From NCBI GenBank assembly GCA_964394085.1, contig CAYMWF010000051.1, forward strand, positions 1 through 34,183: 34,183 nucleotides of DNA. Direction: 5' to 3'. Under the pieces are notes generated by a model. The model was given only the letters and a program-made list of their open reading frames with translations, was not told where the DNA came from and did no database searches. The stretch is from CAYMWF01 sp964394085 [NCBI: uncultured Gemmatimonadota bacterium]. Lineage in GTDB: Bacteria; GCA-2686955; CAYMWF01. Shown in pieces: positions 1-7,227 of the stretch. The translations under genes were made by a program, and so were the position numbers. The stretch's first letter is position 1. Each line of letters begins with the position of its first letter.

Positions 1-10
1 GGGAGGATTC

Positions 11-1636
11 ATGAAAAAGTTCAACCTCACCCCTGTTCCGGTATACGCCGGATTTTTTATTGCCATTCTGCTGCTGCTGGCTCCAGCCTCACAAACCATG
101 ACGGATTCATCCCCCGCCTTTCCAGCGCCGGAAACTTCAAACAGCTGCAAAAAAATTGTGTTGTCCCCCCTTTCGGCGGGCTCCACGATTCGGGCAGTTC
201 AGCTCCCCCGGCCGCAAAATCCTACCGGGCGATGGGGATTGTTCACTCTTTCGGGAACTTTGGTAGCGGAAGTTGAAAACGCCGGGGAAAATTATGCCGC
301 CTGGAACGGCTGTGACCGCAGGGGCGTACCGCTTGCATCGGGGTTGTATCTCGCACGGTTTTTACCCGACCCGCCGATTAGCGGCGGAGCGCCCGCCGGT
401 GAATGGACCTGGACGAAAAATCCTGAAAACCCCGTGATGGAACCGGGATGCGGCGGCGACTGGGACTCCGCCGCGGTAAGGGATCCATCCTGGCTGGACG
501 AGGGCGACACCCTCAAGGCCTGGTATACCGGATACGACGGGCAGGGCGGAGCCGAAGCCATAGGGTACGCTTATTCCGTGGACGGCGGCGACACCTGGAA
601 CTGCCGCGCTTCACCGGTGCTCGAAACCGGAGCGGGCGGCGCATGGGACAGCTGGACCGTGTACGCCCCGCACGTAATTCAGGAAGGCGCAACCTACATA
701 ATGTTCTACGCCGGGTTCAACGGAGAGACGAGCCAGGTCGGAAGAGCGACGTCGACGGACGGCGTCAACTGGGTGAAGGAGCCCGCGAATCCCGTGCTTC
801 GTTCCACTGTCTACGACTGGGACAATGAAATCGGATACAAAGCGGTAATAAAAGAAGAGCTGCTTTACAGGATGTGGTACGCGGCACTGGAATACGGGGC
901 GGCGGTGACTTATAAAATCGGTTACGCGGAATCTGCTGACGGAATCGAGTGGATTAAATACGGCGGCAACCCGATTACAGGCGACACGTCTCCTCCGCAG
1001 TGGGAGGCGGACGGCATGACGACGCTGGATGTCGCCCGACGGGAGCAGGGAAAAGACTCCTGGCTGGAAATGTGGTATTCCGGCGTGGATATGGGCAATC
1101 CCGGTGTCAAACTGGGAAGCGCCGTTTCCACCGACGGCCTCGAGTGGGACAAGGACCCGGCGAACCCCTTCCTGGAGCAGGGACCGGCCGGGAGCTACGA
1201 TTCGGGAGATCTGACTTCTCCTTCGGTTATCCCATACCCGGACAGGATGTTCCTGTTCTACTCTGCGCGCAGCGACCTGGAAAGCGGCTGGATTGAAACT
1301 CTTGCAACGGCGGAACAGAAAGAAATGAGCACAAGCGCTCCCGATACGGCACCCCACAGTCCGGAGGGATTCCGCCGCACTTTCCCGAATCCGTTCAATC
1401 CGAGTATCCGAATCGATTTCGAAGTCCCCGGAGAAACCCGTGTAAAGTTGCGCATCTTCGACATGACGGGACGAATGGTCGCCCTGCTGGTTGAGGACGC
1501 GCTCCCGGGGGGACGACACTCGGTGACCTGGAACGGACGTAACCGGATCGGAAATACAGTCTCATCCGGCGTATACATCTGCTCGCTGGAATGGGACGGT
1601 TTCAGTGAAAGCCGGAAACTCGTTCTCCTGAAATAG
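11..1636 (+). CDS. Secreted GH43/GH32-like beta-propeller protein with two FlgD-like Ig domains
   Basis: The 541-residue product begins with a signal peptide (basic MKK, hydrophobic stretch about residues 13-27). Residues about 58-118 form an FlgD-like Ig module ending SGLYLARF. Residues about 130-435 contain repeated units with the pattern NPV...W D...G.A.S.DG..W, as seen in five-bladed propellers of GH43/GH32/GH130-type glycosidases. The last 90 residues (from about 453, containing FPNPFNPS, IFDMTGRMV and SSGVYICSL) form a second FlgD-like domain of the kind used as a C-terminal secretion or sorting signal in FCB-group bacteria. GGAGG lies 4 bases before the ATG. I cannot assign catalytic acids, so it may be a glycan-binding rather than a hydrolytic propeller. 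It converges on the sigma-54 regulator with only 15 bases between the stop codons. Confidence 0.72.
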   Translation: MKKFNLTPVPVYAGFFIAILLLLAPASQTMTDSSPAFPAPETSNSCKKIVLSPLSAGSTIRAVQLPRPQNPTGRWGLFTLSGTLVAEVENAGENYAAWNGCDRRGVPLASGLYLARFLPDPPISGGAPAGEWTWTKNPENPVMEPGCGGDWDSAAVRDPSWLDEGDTLKAWYTGYDGQGGAEAIGYAYSVDGGDTWNCRASPVLETGAGGAWDSWTVYAPHVIQEGATYIMFYAGFNGETSQVGRATSTDGVNWVKEPANPVLRSTVYDWDNEIGYKAVIKEELLYRMWYAALEYGAAVTYKIGYAESADGIEWIKYGGNPITGDTSPPQWEADGMTTLDVARREQGKDSWLEMWYSGVDMGNPGVKLGSAVSTDGLEWDKDPANPFLEQGPAGSYDSGDLTSPSVIPYPDRMFLFYSARSDLESGWIETLATAEQKEMSTSAPDTAPHSPEGFRRTFPNPFNPSIRIDFEVPGETRVKLRIFDMTGRMVALLVEDALPGGRHSVTWNGRNRIGNTVSSGVYICSLEWDGFSESRKLVLLK

Positions 1637-1651
1637 ATATAAAGGGATCAG

Positions 1652-2998
1652 TCAGAACCCGAAACCTCCGTCCGGCTTGTTCTCGTACAGATCATATCTG
1701 TGAAGCCTGTCTTTCAGCGTATTTCTCGCGATCCCCAGAATCCGCGATGACTTTTTGATATTCCACCCCGATTCGTAGAGAACCATCCGGATCAGGGACC
1801 GTTCAATCGACTCCATGATCTGCTGATGAAGGGTGCCTTCCCCGTCACCCTCTTCGCCGAGCGCCCCTTTGACCCTGTTCGAGATCCAGCTCGTGATTTC
1901 CCTGTCGGCGGGGAACATCCGCTCCGGCTCACGGACGCTCGCCGGAAGGTGCGAAGCATCGATGATTCCGTTACCGGCGTTGACGCGCGCGGAAAGGAGG
2001 CAATTCTGCAACTCTCTCACGTTTCCGGGCCACAAGTATGAATCCAGGACAGCCGAAGCCGTTTCAGTGAGGACCGGCCCGGCGCTTCCCCCGCAGTCGC
2101 CGAGGAAACAGGCAGTCAGCAGGGCCAGGTCCCCGCTCCTCTCTCTCAGGGGAGGTATCCTGATCTCGTATCCGCGGAGTCTGAAATATAAATCCTGCCT
2201 GAAACCGCCATCCAGAACCGCCATTTCGAGATTTCCGTTAGTGGCCGCGAGAATACGGGTGTCCACTCGACGGGTGGCGGTGCTTCCGACCCGTTCGAAT
2301 TCTTTCTTTTCTATTATCCGCAGGAGATTGGCCTGGAAGGAAGGATCGGCGGAATCGACCTCGTCCAGGAAGATGGTGCCGCCGTCCGCGGCTTCGAACC
2401 GTCCGATCCTGGTCCTCAGCGCTCCCGTGAACGCTCCCCGCTCATGGCCGAACAGCTCGGACTGGAGAAGCGACGAAGTCAATCCGCCGCAATTAACTAT
2501 TACGAACGGACCGTCTCTCCTGCTGCTTCGGCGGTGGATTTCATGGGCGACGAGCTCTTTGCCCGTGCCGCTCTCACCCCGGATCAGGACGGCGAGCTCC
2601 GAGCGGGCGATCCGGTCGACATCCCTGAAAACGTTCTTCATGCCGGCGCTGCGCCCTACGAGCGAGCCGAACCCGAGCAGCGGGCGGACGATCCTGTTGT
2701 CTCCGGATCGTACCAGGCGCGCAGCTTCCCGCGCCATCTCCCGGCGAAACAGTCCCCGGGGAAGAACACCGGACAAATCATCCGGAATCACCAGAAGCGG
2801 ACATCCGGTGCGTCGCGGTATCCGCGCTTCCTGCAGACGAGCCGCGGCGATCCCGAACCCGCCCCCCTCTCGCAGAAGCCGGATAAACTCGTCTTCATCC
2901 TCGATCGATACGATATCGACGACTCCCGCATCCTTCAATGCAAGAGCCGTATCGCGCCATCGGTTGCCGGGATGGAGAAGCAGACCCCTCGATTTCAT
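1652..2998 (-). CDS. Sigma-54-dependent Fis-family transcriptional activator
   Basis: This 448-residue bacterial enhancer-binding protein should drive sigma-54 holoenzyme open-complex formation by ATP hydrolysis. The AAA+ core has Walker A GESGTGKE (141-148), the sigma-54-contacting GAFTGA loop (188-193), Walker B IFLDEVD (209-215) and LWPGNVREL near 322-330. A Fis-type helix-turn-helix occupies about 400-440. The first 105 residues have the length and alternating pattern of a response-regulator receiver, but no convincing phospho-acceptor Asp or following Lys, so input is probably not phosphorylation. The ATG at 2998 is chosen because AGGAGG lies 6 bases upstream; a GTG at 3016 would add six residues but has no comparable site. 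I found no sigma-54 -24/-12 promoter in the noncoding gaps, so its targets probably lie elsewhere. Confidence 0.88.
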   Translation of the reverse strand: MKSRGLLLHPGNRWRDTALALKDAGVVDIVSIEDEDEFIRLLREGGGFGIAAARLQEARIPRRTGCPLLVIPDDLSGVLPRGLFRREMAREAARLVRSGDNRIVRPLLGFGSLVGRSAGMKNVFRDVDRIARSELAVLIRGESGTGKELVAHEIHRRSSRRDGPFVIVNCGGLTSSLLQSELFGHERGAFTGALRTRIGRFEAADGGTIFLDEVDSADPSFQANLLRIIEKKEFERVGSTATRRVDTRILAATNGNLEMAVLDGGFRQDLYFRLRGYEIRIPPLRERSGDLALLTACFLGDCGGSAGPVLTETASAVLDSYLWPGNVRELQNCLLSARVNAGNGIIDASHLPASVREPERMFPADREITSWISNRVKGALGEEGDGEGTLHQQIMESIERSLIRMVLYESGWNIKKSSRILGIARNTLKDRLHRYDLYENKPDGGFGF

Positions 2999-3068
2999 AT
3001 GATCCCTCCTCTTCACGGACGTGGAGCCCGCGAATAGGGAGAGATTGCTATCAGGATATACAGGTGAA

Positions 3069-3084
3069 CGACCGTTGCCGGTCG
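3069..3084. repeat. Small stem-loop upstream of the sigma-54 activator gene
   Basis: CGACCG and CGGTCG form a perfect 6-bp stem around a TTGC tetraloop, about 70 bases upstream of the activator start at 2998. It could be part of the 5' leader or an operator dyad. No second copy was noticed in the window. Confidence 0.35.
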
Positions 3085-3152
3085 AGAGTTCAAATCAATA
3101 AAATGCCGGTCTACGGGGGCTGATGTATCGCGAAAGCACCGTGCTGACACCT

Positions 3153-3171
3153 CGGGCAGGCAGCCTGCCCG
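3153..3171. repeat. 19-bp perfect inverted repeat downstream of purM
   Basis: The nine-base arms CGGGCAGGC and GCCTGCCCG are separated by one base. In RNA this folds as an 8-bp GC-rich stem with a three-base loop. No T-run follows on either strand, so it is not a canonical intrinsic terminator. It could be a Rho-independent-like pause, an mRNA-stabilising end for purM, or a protein-binding dyad. Confidence 0.6.
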
Positions 3172-3196
3172 CATTAAAACACAAGAGCATCCCGAA

Positions 3197-3209
3197 GCCG
3201 GAATCCGGC
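3197..3209. repeat. 13-bp inverted repeat immediately after the purM stop codon
   Basis: GCCGGA and TCCGGC flank a single A directly after the purM stop codon on the minus strand. With the larger dyad at 3153-3171 it makes a tandem pair of GC-rich palindromes in the purM 3' region. It may contribute to transcript 3'-end formation, but no poly-U tract is present. Confidence 0.45.
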
Positions 3210-3210
3210 A

Positions 3211-4254
3211 TCATTTTCCTCCGGTGTAACGAATCTTTACGCCTTTTCCGTCGTCTTTTTCGACGCCTCCCAGCAGAAAAGGCTCTTCATCCAGCTGCTT
3301 CAATTCGGCCATCACTTTGTCGACGCCATCCGATCCGACCGCCAGGATCATGCCGGCGCCCATGTTGAAGGTCCGCAGCATTTCTTCTCGGCCAACCCGA
3401 CCACGCTCCATGATATACCTGAAAACAGGCATTTCGGGAAGGCAGGCAAGGTCGATGCGCGCAGCCGTCCCGGCCGGCAGGATTCGGGGCAGATTGTCGG
3501 TCATTCCGCCGCCGGTGATATGAGCGACACCGTTTACAAACCCCCGGCAACCTTCTGAAAGCCCTGATACGGCGGGCAGGTACGACTTGTGAATCTTTAA
3601 CAGTTCATTCCCGACGGTGCCGGAAAATTCGTCAACCCAGCTGTCGATGTCGAGCTTCAGTTTTTCGAAAAAGAGCATCCGGACCAGCGAATAACCGTTG
3701 GTATGAAGACCGCTGGAAGGCAGCGCGACCAGAATGTCGCCCGGTTCGATTGTTTCGCCGGTGCACCGATCTTCCTCTTCAACCACACCCGTCATCATTC
3801 CGACAAGGTCGAAATCTCCCGGTGCGTACACTCCCGGCATCTCTGCGGTTTCACCACCGGCGAGGGCGCAACCCGCCGCCTTGCAAGCCGTTACAAGGCC
3901 GGAAACGATAGCGGTCATTTCCCCGGAATCGATTGAACACGCTCCAATGTAGTCGAGAAAATAGAGCGGACTGGCGAACTGGGTCAGGATATCGTTTACT
4001 GAATGGTTCACCAGATCCTGGCCGACCGTATCGTATACTCCCGCTCTCCTGGCGACCAGGAGCTTGGTGCCGACTCCGTCGATGGTGGAGACGAGAACCG
4101 GTCGCTTGTACCCGTCCGGCACCCTGACCGCTCCGCCGAAAGCGCCGATTCCGCCGGTCATCCATTGATGGAAGGTGGTCTGAATCATATTTCTGACACC
4201 GGAGAGCGATTCATCGGCACGGTCTATATCCACGCCGGCATCCGAGTATTTCAT
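3211..4254 (-). CDS. purM: Phosphoribosylformylglycinamidine cyclo-ligase (AIR synthetase)
   Basis: PurM catalyses the ATP-dependent closure of FGAM to 5-aminoimidazole ribonucleotide, the fifth step of purine synthesis, in the cytosol. The 347-residue product starts MKYSDAGVDIDRAD, the conserved N terminus of the family. It carries IDGVGTK (formyl-phosphate/ATP region), GGETAEMPG, LPSSGLHTNGYSLVR, HITGGG..DNLPRIL and FNMGAGM, all family signatures in the right order, and the length is normal. The ATG at 4254 is preceded by AAAGGA with 7 bases of spacing; an in-frame start at 4314 would add 20 non-conserved residues. It stands alone rather than in a pur operon, behind its own promoter (4407-4435). 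Confidence 0.97.
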   Translation of the reverse strand: MKYSDAGVDIDRADESLSGVRNMIQTTFHQWMTGGIGAFGGAVRVPDGYKRPVLVSTIDGVGTKLLVARRAGVYDTVGQDLVNHSVNDILTQFASPLYFLDYIGACSIDSGEMTAIVSGLVTACKAAGCALAGGETAEMPGVYAPGDFDLVGMMTGVVEEEDRCTGETIEPGDILVALPSSGLHTNGYSLVRMLFFEKLKLDIDSWVDEFSGTVGNELLKIHKSYLPAVSGLSEGCRGFVNGVAHITGGGMTDNLPRILPAGTAARIDLACLPEMPVFRYIMERGRVGREEMLRTFNMGAGMILAVGSDGVDKVMAELKQLDEEPFLLGGVEKDDGKGVKIRYTGGK

Positions 4255-4406
4255 CGAATAATCCTTTCGCCACCGGTCTGTCCCGGTTCCAATAGACGAC
4301 ATCCGGTTCAACAAACCTGTCGGAATGGGACGAACCGTTTTTTGAAGTGCTATTTTTTACTTGCTATCAGGAAGAAGAACCCATCTTCAACAACAAATCC
4401 GCGTTC

Positions 4407-4435
4407 ACTTTATCTCTCAGCCGGATTCCTGTCAA
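4407..4435 (-). promoter_or_regulatory. Sigma-70-type promoter for purM
   Basis: On the minus strand a perfect -35 TTGACA (4430-4435) is followed after exactly 17 bases by TAAAGT (4407-4412). The -35 box abuts the stop codon region of the upstream GT29 gene, so purM is separated transcriptionally from the polymer locus. Transcription would begin near 4400 and give a leader of about 145 bases. That leader contains partly self-complementary segments (for example around 4275-4330), but I recognise no known purine riboswitch. Confidence 0.6.
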
Positions 4436-5032
4436 CTATAAAATATCGGCCAGCCTTTCAACGGCGCCCGAGGCGATGAGAGAATCGACATAACTTTTTT
4501 CCAGCTCTATATCGTGTTTCCCGGCTTTCCTGATCACACCGCGCTCGACAAGCCTTTTTTTCAACTTCGAATCGAAATAATGGCTTTTCGAATCGATAAA
4601 AAAATCGAACCCGTGTATCACGACCCGCTCGAATCTTGAAACGGACCACATGATTGAATTCGTGCCTGTGGTGGGACGCTTTACTCCGCACAGCCGTTCG
4701 AACTCGAGCATCTCCTCAAGAGGAACCAGCTGGTATCCGCTCCTGTTCACCCCGAGCCTGCCCTCTATCCGTTCGTGAATACCGCCGCCTTTCCTCTCCA
4801 GAATTTCAGCCGGGATCATCACGACGATCCTTTCCGGCGGTTCGCTTCTTTTCCGGAGGCCCTGGTTGGCGCCGTTGAACCAGATATCCGTCGTCGAACC
4901 GGTGTATTCCTCGAACCCTGCGGTCTTGTAGTTGTTTATTCTTGCGACAAGAGGAAACCGGTCTATTTCCGGGCCCAGCCGGCTGTCTGTAACGGAGCCG
5001 CCGTTTGCGATAATCAGGATGCTTCTTTCCAT
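4436..5032 (-). CDS. GT29-family (sialyltransferase-like) glycosyltransferase
   Basis: The 198-residue protein resembles the eukaryotic-type sialyltransferase fold. An L-like motif occupies residues 5-34 (IIANGGSV..S..G..ID...LVARIN). An S-like motif spans 120-145 (PTTGTNSIMWS...HGFDFF). A VS-type H173-x4-E178 pair follows in KHDIELE. Members transfer CMP-activated sialic acid or related ulosonic acids such as Kdo; the true donor and acceptor here are unknown. There is no signal peptide or membrane anchor, so it is probably a cytoplasmic or peripheral enzyme. The ATG at 5032 is chosen for its GAGGAG 9 bases upstream. A GTG at 5074 and an ATG at 5053 are also in frame and would overlap the Bcs1-like gene. 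It is the last gene of the five-gene locus. Confidence 0.75.
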   Translation of the reverse strand: MERSILIIANGGSVTDSRLGPEIDRFPLVARINNYKTAGFEEYTGSTTDIWFNGANQGLRKRSEPPERIVVMIPAEILERKGGGIHERIEGRLGVNRSGYQLVPLEEMLEFERLCGVKRPTTGTNSIMWSVSRFERVVIHGFDFFIDSKSHYFDSKLKKRLVERGVIRKAGKHDIELEKSYVDSLIASGAVERLADIL

Positions 5033-5066
5033 ATATCCGGGCTCCTCGAACATCGTCCCCCGGTTG

Positions 5067-6362
5067 CTACTCACCTACCCGAAGATCGAATATCTGACCG
5101 GTGAGCCGCCCGTGGCAATACGCGGTGGCAATCTCCGCAACCCGTTCCGGTTTAAGCATTTTCGTGGGATCCTCTCCCGTAAAGACACTCCTCATTTTCG
5201 TAAAAGTTCTGGAAGGATTGATCAGGTTCACCATTATGCGCCTGTCCTGCAATTCTTCAGCAACACTCTGAACGAAATTGACCAGTCCCGCTTTCGCGGC
5301 TGAATAAAGCGCGAAATTCTTGCGTCCCCGCTTGGCTGCGGATGAGCCGATGAACAGGAGATGACCTCCGTTTTTCATAGTTTCCATCGCCAGTTTGACT
5401 GCAAGGAACGCGGATGTAAGGTTGATCTTGACCCCCTCGTCCCATTCATTGTACGAAAGGTTCTCCACCAGTGTGATAATCGATTTCGAACCGATCTTCA
5501 TAACGCCCATGCTGTGGATGATGATGTCCCAGCGCCTGTCCAGAAACCGGTCGAGTGAACCGGGATTCTGCACCTGAATTTCCGAACCCGCCATGGTTAC
5601 GTCAACCCCGTAAGACAGGAGACGGTCGGCGATCGCTTTGCCGATTCCGCTGGTTCCGCCCAGAACCAGCGCGGTTTTCCCGGTGCCGTCGAATCCGGAG
5701 GGGTTGAGATAGACCCTGTTTCGCATGAGCTGTTCCGCAAAGTACAGATCCATCCGCGTCGTTATCTTGAAATTGAAACTGTCGCCTTCGAAGAATCCGA
5801 TATCCGCATCGGGATTATGAAGATAAACGAGACCCACCTGGTCGGTGGACTCAAAACCGGAGTCGTGGGCCGCCTTCAGAACCTCGCTCCTGAAAGCCTG
5901 CGGAGTCTGGACCACCTTGATCGTCGACCGATCCATATACCCGGCTCTGCCTTCTGTTTCTTTGATTATGGAGTCCTGGACGGGGCGGATCGGCGCGGCT
6001 CCATCATGTTTTTCCAGCATATCCAGGCAGCAGGTTATGATTCTCTGCGTCACGAAGGGGCGGGCCGAATCATGCACCAGGACATTCCGCGATCCTGAAG
6101 AACATGCTTCCATGCCGCGGATAGTAGATTCCTGACGAGTCTCGCCGCCCGGTACTACTTTGCATTCAGGATAGTCCGCTCGAACCTGGACGATATCTTT
6201 TTCGCCTGCAGTTATTATGATTTCATCGATGCCGGGGTGATCGCTGAAGGTCTTGACCGAAAACGACAAGACCTGTCTGCCGTCTATCGTCATGAACTGC
6301 TTGGGGATGGAGCTGTTGAAACGCCGGGCTTTTCCGGCGGCCAGAATGATTGCGCTATTCAT
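5067..6362 (-). CDS. Bcs1/Acs1-like bifunctional CDP-ribitol synthase (cytidylyltransferase + SDR reductase)
   Basis: This 431-residue fusion pairs an IspD/TarI-type cytidylyltransferase (residues 1-220) with a short-chain dehydrogenase (about 225-431). The N-terminal half shows LAAGKARRFNSSIPKQF (8-23), HDSARPF (97-103) and TPQAF (153-157). The C-terminal half shows the nucleotide-binding GGTSGIG (235-241), Ser340/341, and the catalytic YSAAK with Tyr353 and Lys357. The same domain order is found in Haemophilus influenzae Bcs1/Acs1, which reduces ribulose 5-phosphate and couples ribitol 5-phosphate to CTP, giving CDP-ribitol. The start overlaps the upstream nucleotidyltransferase end by 8 bases, so translation is probably coupled. 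IspD itself is a less likely identity because of the fused reductase and the polymer-gene neighbours. Confidence 0.82.
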   Translation of the reverse strand: MNSAIILAAGKARRFNSSIPKQFMTIDGRQVLSFSVKTFSDHPGIDEIIITAGEKDIVQVRADYPECKVVPGGETRQESTIRGMEACSSGSRNVLVHDSARPFVTQRIITCCLDMLEKHDGAAPIRPVQDSIIKETEGRAGYMDRSTIKVVQTPQAFRSEVLKAAHDSGFESTDQVGLVYLHNPDADIGFFEGDSFNFKITTRMDLYFAEQLMRNRVYLNPSGFDGTGKTALVLGGTSGIGKAIADRLLSYGVDVTMAGSEIQVQNPGSLDRFLDRRWDIIIHSMGVMKIGSKSIITLVENLSYNEWDEGVKINLTSAFLAVKLAMETMKNGGHLLFIGSSAAKRGRKNFALYSAAKAGLVNFVQSVAEELQDRRIMVNLINPSRTFTKMRSVFTGEDPTKMLKPERVAEIATAYCHGRLTGQIFDLRVGE

Positions 6363-7227
6363 CGTGATTCACCTGAGCCTTGTCCGTAGTCGACCGATAA
6401 CGGGTTGCGGCCTTCACCCCGGGGAGAGCGGCATGTTCAACGAACCTGCGGTGAGCCGCAGCCAGATCTTCCGGCGTGTCGATCTCGACCCAGTCGTTCT
6501 CGCTGAAGAAGACCGGCTTGAGAGAAAAACCGGTTTCCCTTACGGCATCCGCAATCGCATATTCGTAAAAAATACCTGTCCGTCCCGTGTTGATCAATCT
6601 TCTCAATCTTGGAAGTACATATTCAGAAAAATCGGGCAGGTTCAGACTGTAGATGTTCACCGTTTTATAAAGCTCATCCCGGGAAACGCCGTCATGACGG
6701 AAAACGAACTCCCCGACCCGGCCGCTCCCGGCAAGCGACACAGCCGTTCCGGTCATACCCGGCTGCAGGCGATCCAAAACGATGCGATTTCCACCCCGGA
6801 TGAGGTCGAGGGCGGAATCGGCCAGGACAAGATCGCTTTCAATCAGCAGGAAATCGGTTTCAATCTTCTCGGCAGCCCTTCCTACGGAAACGATATTGTT
6901 GGTCGTGCTCCAGTCGTGATTGAATACATACTCGACGCTGATTCCTTCCCAAACGTTGCCAACCGCCTTTATTATCTCACGATCTTTGTAACCGGTAGCG
7001 ATTACAACACGGCTGATTCCGTATCCCGCCAGTTGACGCAGAAGCCGGAACAGGATAGGGACGCCGGACACCTCCACCAGGCATTTCGGCATCTCCGATG
7101 TAAAAGGATCGAGTCGGCTGCCACGCCCGGCAGCCGGAATAACCGCTGTTTCAGGTAACCCGCCCAGGATGTACCCCCCCTCTGTCCAGTCTTCTAAAAT
7201 ACTTCGCTCTTTTAAAAAACCTGTCAA
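6355..7227 (-). CDS. LicC/PntC-like nucleotidyltransferase (probable CTP:phospho-alcohol cytidylyltransferase)
   Basis: The 290-residue Rossmann-like nucleotidyltransferase has the PAAGRGSRLDPFTSEMPK signature (31-48). It also has the STTNNIVSVGRA and LLIESDLV segments typical of the LicC/PntC/inositol-phosphate cytidylyltransferase branch rather than of glucose-1-phosphate thymidylyltransferases. It should make a CDP-activated small alcohol such as choline, aminoethylphosphonate or inositol; which one cannot be read from sequence. The start is a TTG at 7227 with GGAG 5 bases upstream. It overlaps the 3' end of the CDP-alcohol phosphotransferase by 77 bases in another frame. No other start lies before the signature motif. 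Overlap with the preceding gene suggests the two act as a synthase-transferase pair. Confidence 0.75.
   Translation of the reverse strand: MTGFLKERSILEDWTEGGYILGGLPETAVIPAAGRGSRLDPFTSEMPKCLVEVSGVPILFRLLRQLAGYGISRVVIATGYKDREIIKAVGNVWEGISVEYVFNHDWSTTNNIVSVGRAAEKIETDFLLIESDLVLADSALDLIRGGNRIVLDRLQPGMTGTAVSLAGSGRVGEFVFRHDGVSRDELYKTVNIYSLNLPDFSEYVLPRLRRLINTGRTGIFYEYAIADAVRETGFSLKPVFFSENDWVEIDTPEDLAAAHRRFVEHAALPGVKAATRYRSTTDKAQVNHDE

Noticed and set aside
448-828. Arg-rich open frame inside the first gene.
   Set aside because: High-GC out-of-frame shadow of the propeller gene, with no ribosome site and unlikely composition.
1833-3002. Long Ser/Arg/Pro-rich plus-strand frame opposite the sigma-54 activator.
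   Set aside because: Antisense shadow caused by codon bias; the minus-strand frame has complete AAA+ motifs and a strong ribosome site.
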